Shown here piece after piece: positions 48,164 to 58,342 of a stretch of DNA of 64,000 bases. The DNA is taken from the NCBI GenBank assembly GCA_030734395.1, contig JAUZTG010000041.1:1-64000 (forward strand). The letters run 5' to 3'. Every line of letters begins with the position of its first letter. Positions within the stretch are counted from its first letter, which is position 1. Under the pieces are notes generated by a model. It was given only the letters and a program-made list of their open reading frames with translations, was not told the origin of the DNA and did no database searches. The translations under genes and the position numbers were made by a program. Source of the DNA: Sarocladium kiliense (lineage: Eukaryota > Ascomycota > Sordariomycetes > Hypocreales > Sarocladiaceae).

Positions 48164-50370
48164 TTACATTCCAGAGTCCTCCTGGATAAGTGGAGGGGCT
48201 GGTAGACGGAAGAGCTCAGGGACTCGACGAAGGGTTCGGCGGTGTTCTAGCTGAATAAGATCGAGTGGTGGCCCGTCAGGTTTCTCCATGATCGCCAGCC
48301 GTTGGGAGGGATCTTCATCCACACGGATCGACGAGGCGACCGAGTCGCTATACCTACGGTATGACTCTACTTGCCGGGGCGGGTGATGCCGCTTATGTGT
48401 AGTATGACGATTTGAAGCTGCCGAGCCTTGATGTCTCCGACTGCTATTGCCTGGACCACGCTGAATGAGGCTTTGAAAGTCGTCTGGAAAAGGCTCTCCA
48501 GCTCTTTCCTTGGTTCTCAGGCCGAAGATGTGCTTCTCCATTTCCCCTGACCAGAGGAGATCAACCCACATTTGAGGCGTCACCTCATTGCCTGCTTCGT
48601 CAACGAGCACACAGGATCTTGCCGTGCTGTCAGTCTCACGCATGCGGGCAAGAAGGGAAACGTGCTTCAAGAAACTCTACTCACAGTCAGCCTTTGTCGT
48701 ATCATCTCAGAGAGAGGTAAGAGGAGATATCTACAATGAAGTTACAGTCTTTGTCAATGACAACGTGGTGACAATACATCTGCATCTCTTCAACGACGCG
48801 GATAGTAAAGACCCCGAATCCGGACCCAACTGGCCTGCTGTCTGCGAGAATCTGGTCTGCCATGATATCTTTCAAAGATATGTCGCCAAATGTGATTAGT
48901 ATTCCTGAGACTCATAAGTAACGTGCGACCAAGGCTAATTGGATGCTCTCACCTGACCCAACTGCCAATGACCAGAGCTGCGGCACCACCATCGTCAAAG
49001 GTTCAGCTCTTCCCTCTAAGCTGACTTCGCACTTACTGGAGACATTTGCTCCTTTGCCAACCACATTGTAGCCGTAAAGAAACTCAGGCAATGACTTCTC
49101 GACTGGAACGGGTTTGGCCTTTGACAACGCTAGATACGGGGACGAGGTGAATATGACGGGTTCAGTGTCGTAGAACGACTCGTCATTGTAGCGTCCGAGG
49201 CTGGCCTTGTATCTGCCAATATATCGAAAGACTGTGCCTGGCTTGATCACCAAGCCCGTTGAGGAAGACTCGCTGCATCTCTTTGAGACGTCGAGAAGCA
49301 ACGAGAGCGTAACAGATCGGAGTGATTGTTTGAGAAACGGGCACTCTGTGATAAGGTCCTGGTCATAATGGTGGTCAGGGTGCTGAAATCGGCCCATGAT
49401 GGAGGGGGAGAGTGGGCACAGCTTACCTCGATGGTACGTAATGTCGTTGGACGCCCTTGTAGATGTCTATACCTCAGTAAGCTTCTTCCGATGCCCGAAG
49501 CTAAGATCGAATGACCTACAGCCACCTCATTCTGACCAGGGAGTCTTCATTATGAGAGGTTGTTGGACCGTCCGGACAACATAATGTGAGCTTGTTCAAG
49601 CCAAGTTCATCCAGGTAGTATTCGGCAGAGTGAATAGTAGAAAGCTCAGCGGTCACAGAGCATGCAGACATCAGGGTCTTGGGTCCTCTCCAGGCATTCT
49701 GCGCATCTGTTGAGCTGAAGCTCGATTGTCCCTGGACCCAGAAGTCAGGCGCCTTTCTGAGGTTCACGACACCGTGGAGAAGTGGCGGCCCTTCCGACGA
49801 GTCCCCTCGGCCCAGACTGATTGGCTTAGGCGCGTCGAGACCATCGTCAAACCCTTCAACGACTGAAGCATTCAACCTGGCTCCATCTTCACCATCTGGA
49901 CGAAGAACGTCAATGTTGATAATCTCAGGCCGATCACCGAGAGAGTCGTCATCATCAGCATCGAGATTCTCTTCGACCCTGTACGACTTGCTCAGTTCGA
50001 GAAGTTCATCTATCCTTCTCCGATCAAGCGCTTTCAAGATTACAAACTCATTACCCTTGACCAATATTAACAATCATAGACTTGGACATTCGCGAGTGTG
50101 ACGTACCTCTCTCATATAAGGATAGCCTAGATCGATGATAGCTCGCTCGGAGACCAGCTTGCGCGGAATCCTTGTTTTACCCTTTCTGGGGTATGCATTG
50201 GAGTTGCGCCAGGAGCTTCTCCTATCGTTGCTCCTGTTGCTACTCCAATTGCTGCCTGCGTCACTGCTTCCTTCACTATCGACATCGCTGCTACTACCGT
50301 TTTCAGATCCCTGGGATTGAGGTTCTTCTCGGTCGCTCTCTGGGTGACCAGACTGATCTGATTGCTCCAT
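48164..50370 (-). CDS. CorA-like membrane protein, N-terminal half, ends at in-frame TAA
   Basis: Six exons (50370-50107, 50055-49520, 49466-49427, about 49382-48953, 48904-48735, 48676-48164) give about 650 residues. Conserved family blocks are REGNEFVILKALDRR, VVNLRKAPDFWVQG, NAWRGPKTLM, MHSAEYYLDELGL-like IHSAEYYLDELGL, LVRMRWLHLQGR (restored exactly by splicing) and VPQLWSLAVGSG. These form the N-terminal domain of the large fungal CorA-like proteins. The C-terminal channel domain continues on the same strand. A canonical intron (48157-48096, GTATGT..CCAG) would join the two halves in frame if the TAA at 48166-48164 were a sense codon. The start of exon 4 is uncertain: 49382 or 49358, both in frame. 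No TM segment is present in this half by itself. Confidence 0.82.
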
Positions 50371-51704
50371 TGTCGCGCTTCCAAAAGATCGAGAGAGAGG
50401 CTGGATAGCATCCGAGCTAGGTATGTAGAACTTTGAAGCCGCTCACGATTCGCATGTTGCAAGACTCTCGTCCGGCCACGAAGTTGGATTTCGCCAGCCT
50501 TGCTCCATTGCAGGTGGTTGAGCAGCATGCACCCTGGTCGGTCCCCTCATTTCGGGTGGTAAGCTGATCCAGCCGTGCGGAAGTTGTCTGTACTATCGGC
50601 CGGGAATTTGAACTCGTGGCTTAATAATACTACTTCCCAAAGCTCGGAGGAAACGCCCTGCATAGACGGCCTACGGTTTGGGGACTCGAATTCTGCATCA
50701 TGACTTACTTGATATCACTAGCTGTGCTACCTCTAGGTTGCCGTCAGTGGGACAGGTCATGTGTGGCTTAAGTTTGGCTGAAAGGTGTTATCTCTGCGTC
50801 GATGATGAGCTTCCATGTCCATAAGCAAGCTTCGTGCAATGAGAACCATGTTCCCAACAATCAAGCAGCTTGGTCTATGCCTCAAAACGATGGTCCCAAG
50901 GGTAACTTGAGCACACCACCACCGTCTCGACATAGCGAGAAGTTATTCGTCCCGGCTTTCATTAGCGCGACACTTTGCGCATGCAGCGATGGAACGGAAC
51001 CTGTCAAACCAGTAGGATCAATGCCCCTGTCAGAAGCCAGTGCTCCGTACTCCGTACTCCGTGCGGTGTGCGCAATCATCGCGTTTGCTGGCCGTCAAGC
51101 ACCAGCCTGTTCCGACCACTCACCGTCTCTCAGAAGCCTGTCTAGCATATCTCATACCAAGCTTAGAGCGTAAAAAAAGCAGTGTGCCAAGTATGCCTCT
51201 AGCAGGTTGTCGTGATGATCATGCACTTCAGGTAATTTGGGCGCTTCAGCCGCACCTGAGCAGGCTCTCGCATATTGAACGATGGGAGTATCGCGCCTAA
51301 CCAAGTACCTCCATTGGACGCTGGCTAGTTTTGATGACCTTCTCCCCGACAACTATGAGTTTGTCTGCGATCTTGGTCTTCCGAACTGGCTGCGCGTTTC
51401 GGGGGACTCCAAGGCTCGCGCGACACTCGTCCAGCTGGATGAATGCCTGATGCGCAGTCGGTAAGCCACCAAGGCTTTCAGCGAGGCTGCCTACGCACTC
51501 GCATGTGCCTCTTGGAAGCCGTGCACCCAAGAAACGCGGTGACTCGCAAACACAGAATCTTTCTGATAAAGAGCCATACGTATCTCGTAATGAGTCCACC
51601 ATCATTGCCACCACATTGTCCCGATTCCAATTCCGCCGTTCATGATTGAGGACTAAGCACGGCCCGACCCGACCTCGATTTCGATAGCCCCGCACAACTC
51701 CAAG
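50371..51704. other. Intergenic interval between divergent genes
   Basis: Shared upstream region of the CorA-like locus and the GIY-YIG-like gene. A triple CTCCGTA micro-repeat lies near 51041-51062. No gene seen. Confidence 0.5.
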
Positions 51705-52775
51705 ATGGCGACGCTACCGACGGTTGATCAGTTTCCATCCTTCGAGGAGGCTTGCGCCTTCTTGAAGAAGGAGACGCAGCAGTGCATCTGGTACTTACCC
51801 AACCAGAGCCGACTGTGCAAATGCAAGATCACTACCGAAGACTCTCAGTATGCGCTGAAGCTGGTGGAAAGGGTTGGAAAGACCAGTCTCCCAGCGACAG
51901 CGCGCATCAAGATGCTAGAGGACATGGCTGAGCTATGTTGTTGTCCACGTCACCATCGCAGTAAGATATATGGCACTGGCCTGAAAACAGAGCTCGGAAC
52001 CGCTTGGAACAAGGAGCTGAAAGTCGTGCCGGCTTTACGTACACGTGCAGAGCCCATTCCCCTCGATCTACCGCTCCGTACATTCGCGAAACACCATATC
52101 CACACGGCAGAGTCGATGTGTGAGCGAATATGTTCTCCACTGGACTTGGGAACAGGCACCAAGGGATCAATATACTTTTACACCCACAAGAGCACCGCTT
52201 TCGCCGGAATGCTCAAAATTGGATACACTTGCAAAGCAATAGCAACTCGGCTACTCGAGTGGGAAGGCTGTGGACACGGGAAGCCTGACCTACTTGATTC
52301 GATCCTCGATGTTCGACACCCAGAGCGAGTAGAACTTCTCACCCACTTTCAGCTTCTTGAAGTGTGGCACGAGATGATGTGGTGTAAGGCACATCAGCGA
52401 ACTCACATTGAGTGGTTCAAGGTTAAGATCGACAACGCAAAGATAATTGCATCCAATTGGAACGACTGGATGCACAAGGCCAATCCTTACGACAGGCGTG
52501 GTAAGCTTGCGCCAATCTGGGAAGCACGTTGTGCAGCCTTGCAAAAGCTTGGCCTGCCTATCACTGCCCAGACGATGCTCCGGTTCTACGAGAGGGATGT
52601 TGGACTAGTTAAGAAAGACCAACCAACTGGAGCGAAAGCTGCGTTCGTAAGGAAAGACGGGTCCGTCAAGAATGTAGCGCTATCGCCGAAGCCTGAGGCC
52701 AGGATCAAGAAGGAGGAAGAGGACGATGACACACATAGATCAGACCAAGCGCCGTCGCGGGACACATCAATTTGA
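51705..52775 (+). CDS. GIY-YIG-like (T5orf172/DUF1766) domain protein
   Basis: Single exon, 356 residues. Residues about 150-250 resemble the T5orf172 (DUF1766) branch of the GIY-YIG nuclease fold. GSIYFYTHKSTAFAGMLKIG supplies the two beta strands. A helix with RLLEWE and later ERVELLTHFQL and RTHIEWF complete the core. The first third is specific to fungi and has several Cys (SRLCKCKI, ELCCCPRHH) that may bind zinc. The C-terminal 50 residues are charged with a Glu/Asp run, probably disordered and nuclear. Activity on DNA is inferred from the fold only. The 3' end faces the NLR remnant 208 bp away. Confidence 0.85.
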   Translation: MATLPTVDQFPSFEEACAFLKKETQQCIWYLPNQSRLCKCKITTEDSQYALKLVERVGKTSLPATARIKMLEDMAELCCCPRHHRSKIYGTGLKTELGTAWNKELKVVPALRTRAEPIPLDLPLRTFAKHHIHTAESMCERICSPLDLGTGTKGSIYFYTHKSTAFAGMLKIGYTCKAIATRLLEWEGCGHGKPDLLDSILDVRHPERVELLTHFQLLEVWHEMMWCKAHQRTHIEWFKVKIDNAKIIASNWNDWMHKANPYDRRGKLAPIWEARCAALQKLGLPITAQTMLRFYERDVGLVKKDQPTGAKAAFVRKDGSVKNVALSPKPEARIKKEEEDDDTHRSDQAPSRDTSI

Positions 52776-52983
52776 AGCAGATAGAAACTAACGCCGATGG
52801 TTCCTATTTCTAGTATTATAAGGAATTTCCAAGCGTTATAGGAACGCACGCACTTGTGAGCTCACATGGAAGAGCCAAGCAAGAGCCAATTCGGGACGTC
52901 AAGTTTGGTATAAACTCTGCGTGGCAGATGAGGATGATGTTTCTTTGTGCGAATTTGAAGAAATCTCCCCTACTACAAAGTAT

Positions 52984-53817
52984 CTACCTTCTCAAAATCT
53001 GTCCTACACGGCTCTTCCATCCCTGCACAGGATTCATCGAATGTCCTTCCTTGATCGCCGGACGTTGCGCATTCTGTCCACATAAAAGCATCACCTCGCG
53101 ATAGTATTTCGCCTCTTGCTCACTTCCCCTCACTTCCGCGTCTTTCGAATTCTTCTCAACTTCTTCCAGAACACTTATCTCAGAAGGCAGTCCGCGCACT
53201 AGAAAGTCAATCAACCTGAATCGTCGAGGATCTGGAATCGTCATAGCAACAGATGACAGACCGGGTGGACCGTCGCGCCCCTTTGAAAGCTTAAAAATTG
53301 CTTCCTTAAGCAGACTGTCAAGATACCTGGGGCGATCAGTCCCAGGCCCGAAGTCATCCGGCCTTTGTGTGTACCAGCAAGAGACGAAGTTCGCCATGCA
53401 TAAGGCACAGCACGTGCGACATGCCTCAAGAGTCAAATCTTTGCAGTAATGCCGGGCGCCATGGATGATACGAAGCAAGTAGTTGACCATAACCTCAGTA
53501 TTGTGGTCATTTGCTAAAGCAGCGTAAATGAGGGCATCTTGAATATCGCCCAGGCTAATGGTCGTTAACTCAGGAAGCTCAACCGCTTGTATCAGTCTGG
53601 TGAAATAGAGACTTGTGCACGGATTGAACCCTTCAGGACTGGATTCCTGCAGCTTCTGACACACATGACCTCGGGAAAGCCATTCTGCTGCAGTGCGATG
53701 CAGATACTCTACCATATCACGAGGACAGAAATTAGTTTCTTTACTAGATCTTTCGTTCTGATTATAGCGGTAGACTTTGTCTTTACTCTCGACAGCCTGC
53801 TTAGAAGGCTTCGGCAC
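52984..53817 (-). pseudogene. NLR (NACHT-type) C-terminal fragment, DUF7791-like
   Basis: Open frame of 277 codons whose first ATG is at 53715 (243 residues). The block VEYLHRTAAEWLSRGHVCQK followed by SPEGFNPCTSLYFTRLIQ matches the segment after the NACHT and winged-helix modules in fungal NLR-like proteins (DUF7791). The nucleotide-binding P-loop and the N-terminal effector domain are missing. The roughly 430 bp upstream, up to the MPC1 gene, has no room for them. The frame enters from a possible acceptor (CAG) at about 53820, so an exon was probably removed. I read it as a truncated immune-receptor-like gene. A short functional protein cannot be excluded, because the 243 residues are uninterrupted. 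Confidence 0.6.
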
Positions 53818-54244
53818 TGCTGAGGCGGGATTTCAGCAATACATCAGGTTCTCCGTGCGTATAACCCACGTGAATCGTATGAATGAATGCCATTGCCATA
53901 CTTGGCGAATGGCTCTTGAAGCTCCATGGCGACTTTCAATGCATTGTCCGGTAACGGTGAGCCGGTCATCATCATCCAGCCTCCTGGCGCATGGGTTGCA
54001 AGAAGACAGTCACGTGACCATGCACCGACCCCCGCCGAAATTCGGAGCGCAAGGGTCCCCAACCACCAACAGACAGACGGACAATGAAGCTTCGCTATCT
54101 CCGTCGCAGACGCTAATCGGAAAAAAGAGACGCAAGGCACGCGCAACCTCGACCTCAGACAACACCTCGTCCCTCATTACCCTGCCAATTTCTCCTCCGA
54201 CCCGAGTCCTTGATTGCGACTCGCCCTCCTTCTCCGTCGTCACA
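53818..54244. other. Intergenic interval
   Basis: Short region between the NLR remnant and MPC1. It must hold the MPC1 promoter. No additional NLR sequence is recognisable. Confidence 0.5.
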
Positions 54245-54801
54245 ATGGCTGCTCTCATCAAGGCTGCGAACGCCAAAATCAGGTCCAACCCATGGACCGA
54301 CTACCTGTGCTCGACCCGTACGTGCTCCGAACCTCGCACGCGACCTGCGGGAAGCTACAGAGACATTGAAAGTGATTATGGCTGACATGCGCTGAGTAGA
54401 CTTCTGGGGTCCCGTGTCCAACTTTGGTATTCCCATTGCTGCTGTCATGGACTCCTTCAAGAGCCCTGATCTGTATGTCCCCTGACGTCGTTCGGCCATC
54501 AATTCACCCCCAGGACAAACTAACACCACGCCGCAGCATCTCCGGGAAGATGACTGGTGCCCTGTGCATCTACGCCGTCACCTTCGCTCGCTACTCCCTT
54601 GCCGTCCGCCCTCCCAACTACCTCCTCTTCGCATGCCACGTTATCAATGGCGGTGCTCAGTTCACCCAGATGTTCCGATTCGTCAACTACAACTATATGG
54701 GTGGCCGGGAAAAGCTGGCAGTCGAGGCTGAGAAGACCAAGGATGTTGTCCAGGAGAAGGCAAAGGACGCGGTCGAGGCCGTCAAGAAGACGACATCGTG
54801 A
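54245..54801 (+). CDS. MPC1: Mitochondrial pyruvate carrier subunit MPC1
   Basis: Three exons (54245-54317, 54400-54472, 54537-54801) give 136 residues. The hallmark STHFWGPVSNFGIPIAAV is rebuilt precisely across intron 1, followed by SPDLISGKMTGAL and YLLFACHVINGGAQFTQMFR. This is the small inner-membrane subunit that pairs with an MPC2/3-type partner to import pyruvate into the mitochondrial matrix. Two to three short TM helices are present. The C-terminal tail (VEAEKTKDVVQEKAKDAVEA) is a charged helix longer than in yeast Mpc1. It is the only clear housekeeping gene of the window. Confidence 0.96.
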
Positions 54802-56068
54802 GATAGGAATGCGGATGACCGTGGAGGAGCAGAATATGGAAGAGTGAGCACGATGAAGGATGTGTACAATGGCGGTCTGGTGACTTTCGTGAGTTCCTAG
54901 ACCTGTCTGTACCTGTACTGAGGAAGCATTTTGCAGATGCAGATGTCTGCGTGGCTTTGTACATACTATTCAATGGAATCCTATGCCATCACTGCATGGT
55001 TCGAGAATTCTTTCTAGCGGCAGATAACCAGGACATGCAGCAGCGGTTCCAATACAAGACCTCACATTGCTTTTGATATCGCCACTCGCCGATGCAATGC
55101 TCTATGTGGAGATCAGAATGTACCAAGCCTGTGCTGGTTGCACATGGACTCTTGATGCGATAACGGATGTTTGCGACATCATGAGAAGTGTTGAAAGCTT
55201 CGCATGCTCGACGACTTCGAGTTATCTGGGCCACTGTCCAACGAGAGAATGCAGCATCCCGCACCACAGCCGCTTGCCTGCATGTATTAGACGCAGTCAC
55301 GGAGAAGACATACACGATCTCTGTACCGCGTCCCCAATTCTCCTGCTCACCCCGGGCTTGGACACTTTTGGATCAATTAGACAACTGATGCCTACTATAG
55401 AGGCACTTCAGCTACATGAGGCGCTTTTCGGGTCGCGGAGTGCGGATCGGGGCAGAGAAAATGCGGGGATGGTAGCACGCGGCGGGCTGGACTTGAAGGA
55501 ATCATTGTGTGACATAACGCGAAGATTGTAACAGGATAACCCAGGAACGAGGAATGAGGCCCAGCCAGTCTACCTTCTCCCGCATGTGGGCTATTCTCGA
55601 CGAGGATTACTTCCCTCTGACTACGAGTGATTATGGCCACCCATCGCTAGGATGAGACCGTATTGAGACGGTTGATTAGTCTCAAAGATCCGGTGAACTC
55701 TCGTACAAATAGACTTGTCAAAATCAGAGTTGTTTCACTTCAAGCGTAGCTCTCCTCGTCTATATAGGGAGCTCTCTCGCACGTTTGCATCGGCTGCCTA
55801 CCACCTGTGAGGATGAGTAGCTGCACCAAGCCAGCCACCTCCGTGAATGATTCCTTTCTGCTTCTAGCAGATTCCAGCAGATGGCCTCCCCTACAGCCTT
55901 TATTTTCCCAGATCGCATCAATGCCACGACGTTGCTCTCACCGCCAGTCGTACCCGCATCGCTGGTATCATCGTTGGTCGCTGGGAGATCTCACCCTTCA
56001 GGCATTTCAAGCTATATTCTCTGCCAGTCAACACTCGACTCTCGCTGAATTCATGGCTACTTCCAGCG
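54802..56068. other. Intergenic interval
   Basis: Gene-poor. It contains a TATATA element (55761-55766) that may serve the F-box gene. Frames at 55067-55531 and 55813-56142 lack domain support; the latter could be an upstream ORF or part of a 5' leader. Confidence 0.45.
55761..55766 (+). promoter_or_regulatory. TATA box candidate upstream of the F-box gene
   Basis: TATATA in a TATA-box context, about 50 bp before the first plus-strand ATG (55813) and 300 bp before the F-box frame. Confidence 0.3.
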
Positions 56069-57011
56069 ATGAAGTCCCAGGCTCAGGATTCCTGCCTCGC
56101 TTTACAAACAGCTTCTGTCCCCTTCATCAGCCTACCAGCTGAGATTTTACTCGAAATTGCATCCTACATCACGGACCGCATCTGCACAGACAGCGGGCTT
56201 CTTACTCTGTGCAAGCGTTGGTACTGTATTTCTCAGCGTATCTTCTACCGGGATGTCTTTCTTCAACGACGGTGACCTCTGGAAGCACATGGAGTGCGAA
56301 TGTGCGTTGTGAACGACGCTACGCAAGCTGCCTCCCCACGTAATGTCCCTGAGCTTTGAGCAGCTACTTTATGACTGCGAGGCATTCGAACAAGTCTGGA
56401 TGAAAATACACAAAGATTTCGCGTCTCATTCATCTCGCGTTTCGGATGCTTGCGCTCAATGTAGTACCAAGTTGGAAATGTGTGCCGCGGCTCGATCTAT
56501 GCAATCGAGGCAGTCCCGACCTCTACCATCAGTCTTGGACACACGGCTTCGTCATTTCTTCGTCCAAGCTAGCCAATGTTCAAAACTTACAAATCTCAAA
56601 CTATACTTGATGACGAGGCCCCCAGAGAGCATCAACTGTTGTCGGGTATTTTGGTGGGAGAATTCTGGTATCGAGCAGGTCCTACAGCTGGAGCACCCGA
56701 CTCCTCTACACCCCTGCCTCGACGGCGGCAGACCATATTCTGGGAAGAGAAACCAATTGCATTTGTGCAATATCCTCGCCAAGGGGATAAGGCATTTGAA
56801 GAATCTCTTTATTGCCTCGGACTTATTGTGCAGCAACATCATACCGTCTAGGAAGGATGGAGAATCTTTTCTAGTCGAGGATCGCACCATCGCCATTGTC
56901 CCTCCACGAGGATCAGATTTCGACCCTGCATGTCTCCTTTCCGAGAAGTGCTGTTCTGGGAACCATGGACCTGGAGTTGTTGTTCTGAGGTCGAGCTGCG
57001 CGACAAGCTGA
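56069..57011 (+). CDS. F-box protein
   Basis: Two-exon model (56069-56271, 56354-57011) gives 286 residues, joined by an 82-nt intron (GTGACC donor, CTGAG acceptor, both weak). Residues about 18-65 form an F-box: ISLPAEILLEIASYI, LLTLCKRWYCISQ and IFYRDVFL. F-box proteins recruit substrates to SCF ubiquitin ligases through Skp1. The rest has weak leucine-rich features (CSKLTNLKLYL, LHLCNILAKGIRHLKNLF) expected of a substrate-binding part. Near the 3' end a second frame (ELRDKLIAFRARTPKARRLR, about 56990-57050) looks more protein-like than the annotated tail, so a frameshift there is possible. The gene may be decaying. An upstream ATG-rich leader is present. Confidence 0.5.
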
Positions 57012-57410
57012 TCGCCTTCCGTGCTCGAACGCCCAAAGCTCGACGCCTTCGTGTGGTAGGGCATGGCAACCGTCGCAGATTATGGACGGCTGGCTACAGT
57101 GCCGCGGGGGGAGTTACGCATTGAACTGGACAGGGCTATTGAGTTGGAGTTCTCATAATTTCTCGTAGGAAGAACATCATCTCGAGATCAATCGACTAAA
57201 AAATGAGCATTCAATTGCCCCAGGTCGCCTTTGGACTCAAGCCTACCTTTAGTGGTTCGTCTTAATCTGCCTATCTGGCTGCTGACGGTGACTCACTTAG
57301 ACGCCCTTCACTTGACTAACGACCGAATCCATAAAGCCCCATCGCATGATCTCATCTTTCATCCTCCACCATCAACTTCCATCAGCCTGACCAACCCAGC
57401 ATCAATCGCC
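57012..57410. other. Intergenic interval
   Basis: Possible displaced 3' end of the F-box gene on the left (see that entry) and the promoter of the racemase-like gene. No other feature. Confidence 0.4.
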
Positions 57411-58163
57411 ATGAAAACCCTCCTTCTCCTGGGTGGTATGACCCCCGACGTTACAACTCTCTACTACCGTACCATCAACACTATCGCCCGCTCCCGCCTG
57501 GGCGCCCGACACTCCGCTCCTCTCTACGTCTTCAGCGCTGAATTCGAGTCCATGGTCCAACATGCATCTCGCGGAGACTGGGCAGCTTTCACACAAGCAT
57601 ACTTGGATCCCATTCAGGCCCTTGTGACTGATTCGGCAAAGCCAAGGGTCGATGGGGTGGTAGTCGGGGCGATTCTGGCGCATAAAGTGGCGAGACAGTT
57701 GGAAGAGGCGTTGAAATCGACGGGTGTGCCTTTGCTTCATGTCGCAGATTTCATGGCAAGGCACGTGAAGAGTGAGCTGCCGCAAGTGAAGACTCTGGGG
57801 CTGATCGGCCCGAAAGTCACGATGCTTGGGGCAGATGATCCGGACTTCTTCATCGGACGACTTCAAGGGGCTGAGAACGGACTGAAGATCCTCGTGCCTG
57901 ACTCAGAAGCATCACTCAATGAGGTCAATCGCGGGATGTTTGAAGAGGTTGCAAAAGGCAAAGCAAACGTCACGGCGACAACGAAGGCTATGTTTGTGAA
58001 AGAAGCGAAGGCGTTGGTTGAGAGAGGAGCACAGGCGATCATACTTGGAAGCACAGATCTGGGCTTTTTGCTCAGCCAGGAGGATGTTGGAGAGTCTGTT
58101 CCGTTGCTTGATGCTGCAACGATACATGCTGAGGGGGTTGCGAACTGGGCATGCGACAGTTGA
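57411..58163 (+). CDS. Asp/Glu racemase-family protein lacking catalytic residues
   Basis: Single exon, 250 residues. The first ATG in good context is at 57411; the frame runs further upstream only from TTG. Family hallmarks are LLLGGMTPDVTTLYYRTIN at the N-terminus, VPLLHVADF and LGLIGPKVTM in the middle, and SVPLLDAATIHAEGV near the end. Racemases of this family use two thiols, or a Thr/Cys pair, in (C/A)NTxHK and LGCTEL. Here the positions read AILAHK and LGSTDL, so both catalytic residues are replaced (first by Leu, second by Ser). The protein may bind an acidic amino or keto acid without racemising it, or have a different reaction. It converges with the transporter gene 179 bp downstream. 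Confidence 0.88.
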   Translation: MKTLLLLGGMTPDVTTLYYRTINTIARSRLGARHSAPLYVFSAEFESMVQHASRGDWAAFTQAYLDPIQALVTDSAKPRVDGVVVGAILAHKVARQLEEALKSTGVPLLHVADFMARHVKSELPQVKTLGLIGPKVTMLGADDPDFFIGRLQGAENGLKILVPDSEASLNEVNRGMFEEVAKGKANVTATTKAMFVKEAKALVERGAQAIILGSTDLGFLLSQEDVGESVPLLDAATIHAEGVANWACDS

Positions 58164-58342
58164 GGTTCGGATACGGATGAGAAAACTCCTTGATGAGTCT
58201 TAAGAGAGAGTTTACGATGGGTCAAACTGTATGCTGATATGGATTCAGACAACTATTATTACGAAGTTTCTGTATCAAATGTGCAGTGTACCGTCGTACT
58301 CTAGCCCCCTAATGGTGCGGATACAAGTTTGTATCATGATCA

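Noticed and set aside
50131..50408. Leu-rich plus-strand frames opposite the CorA-like 5' end
   Set aside because: They are the complement of the Ser/Asn/Asp-rich N-terminus of the CorA-like protein, whose conserved motifs and splicing fix the true frame.
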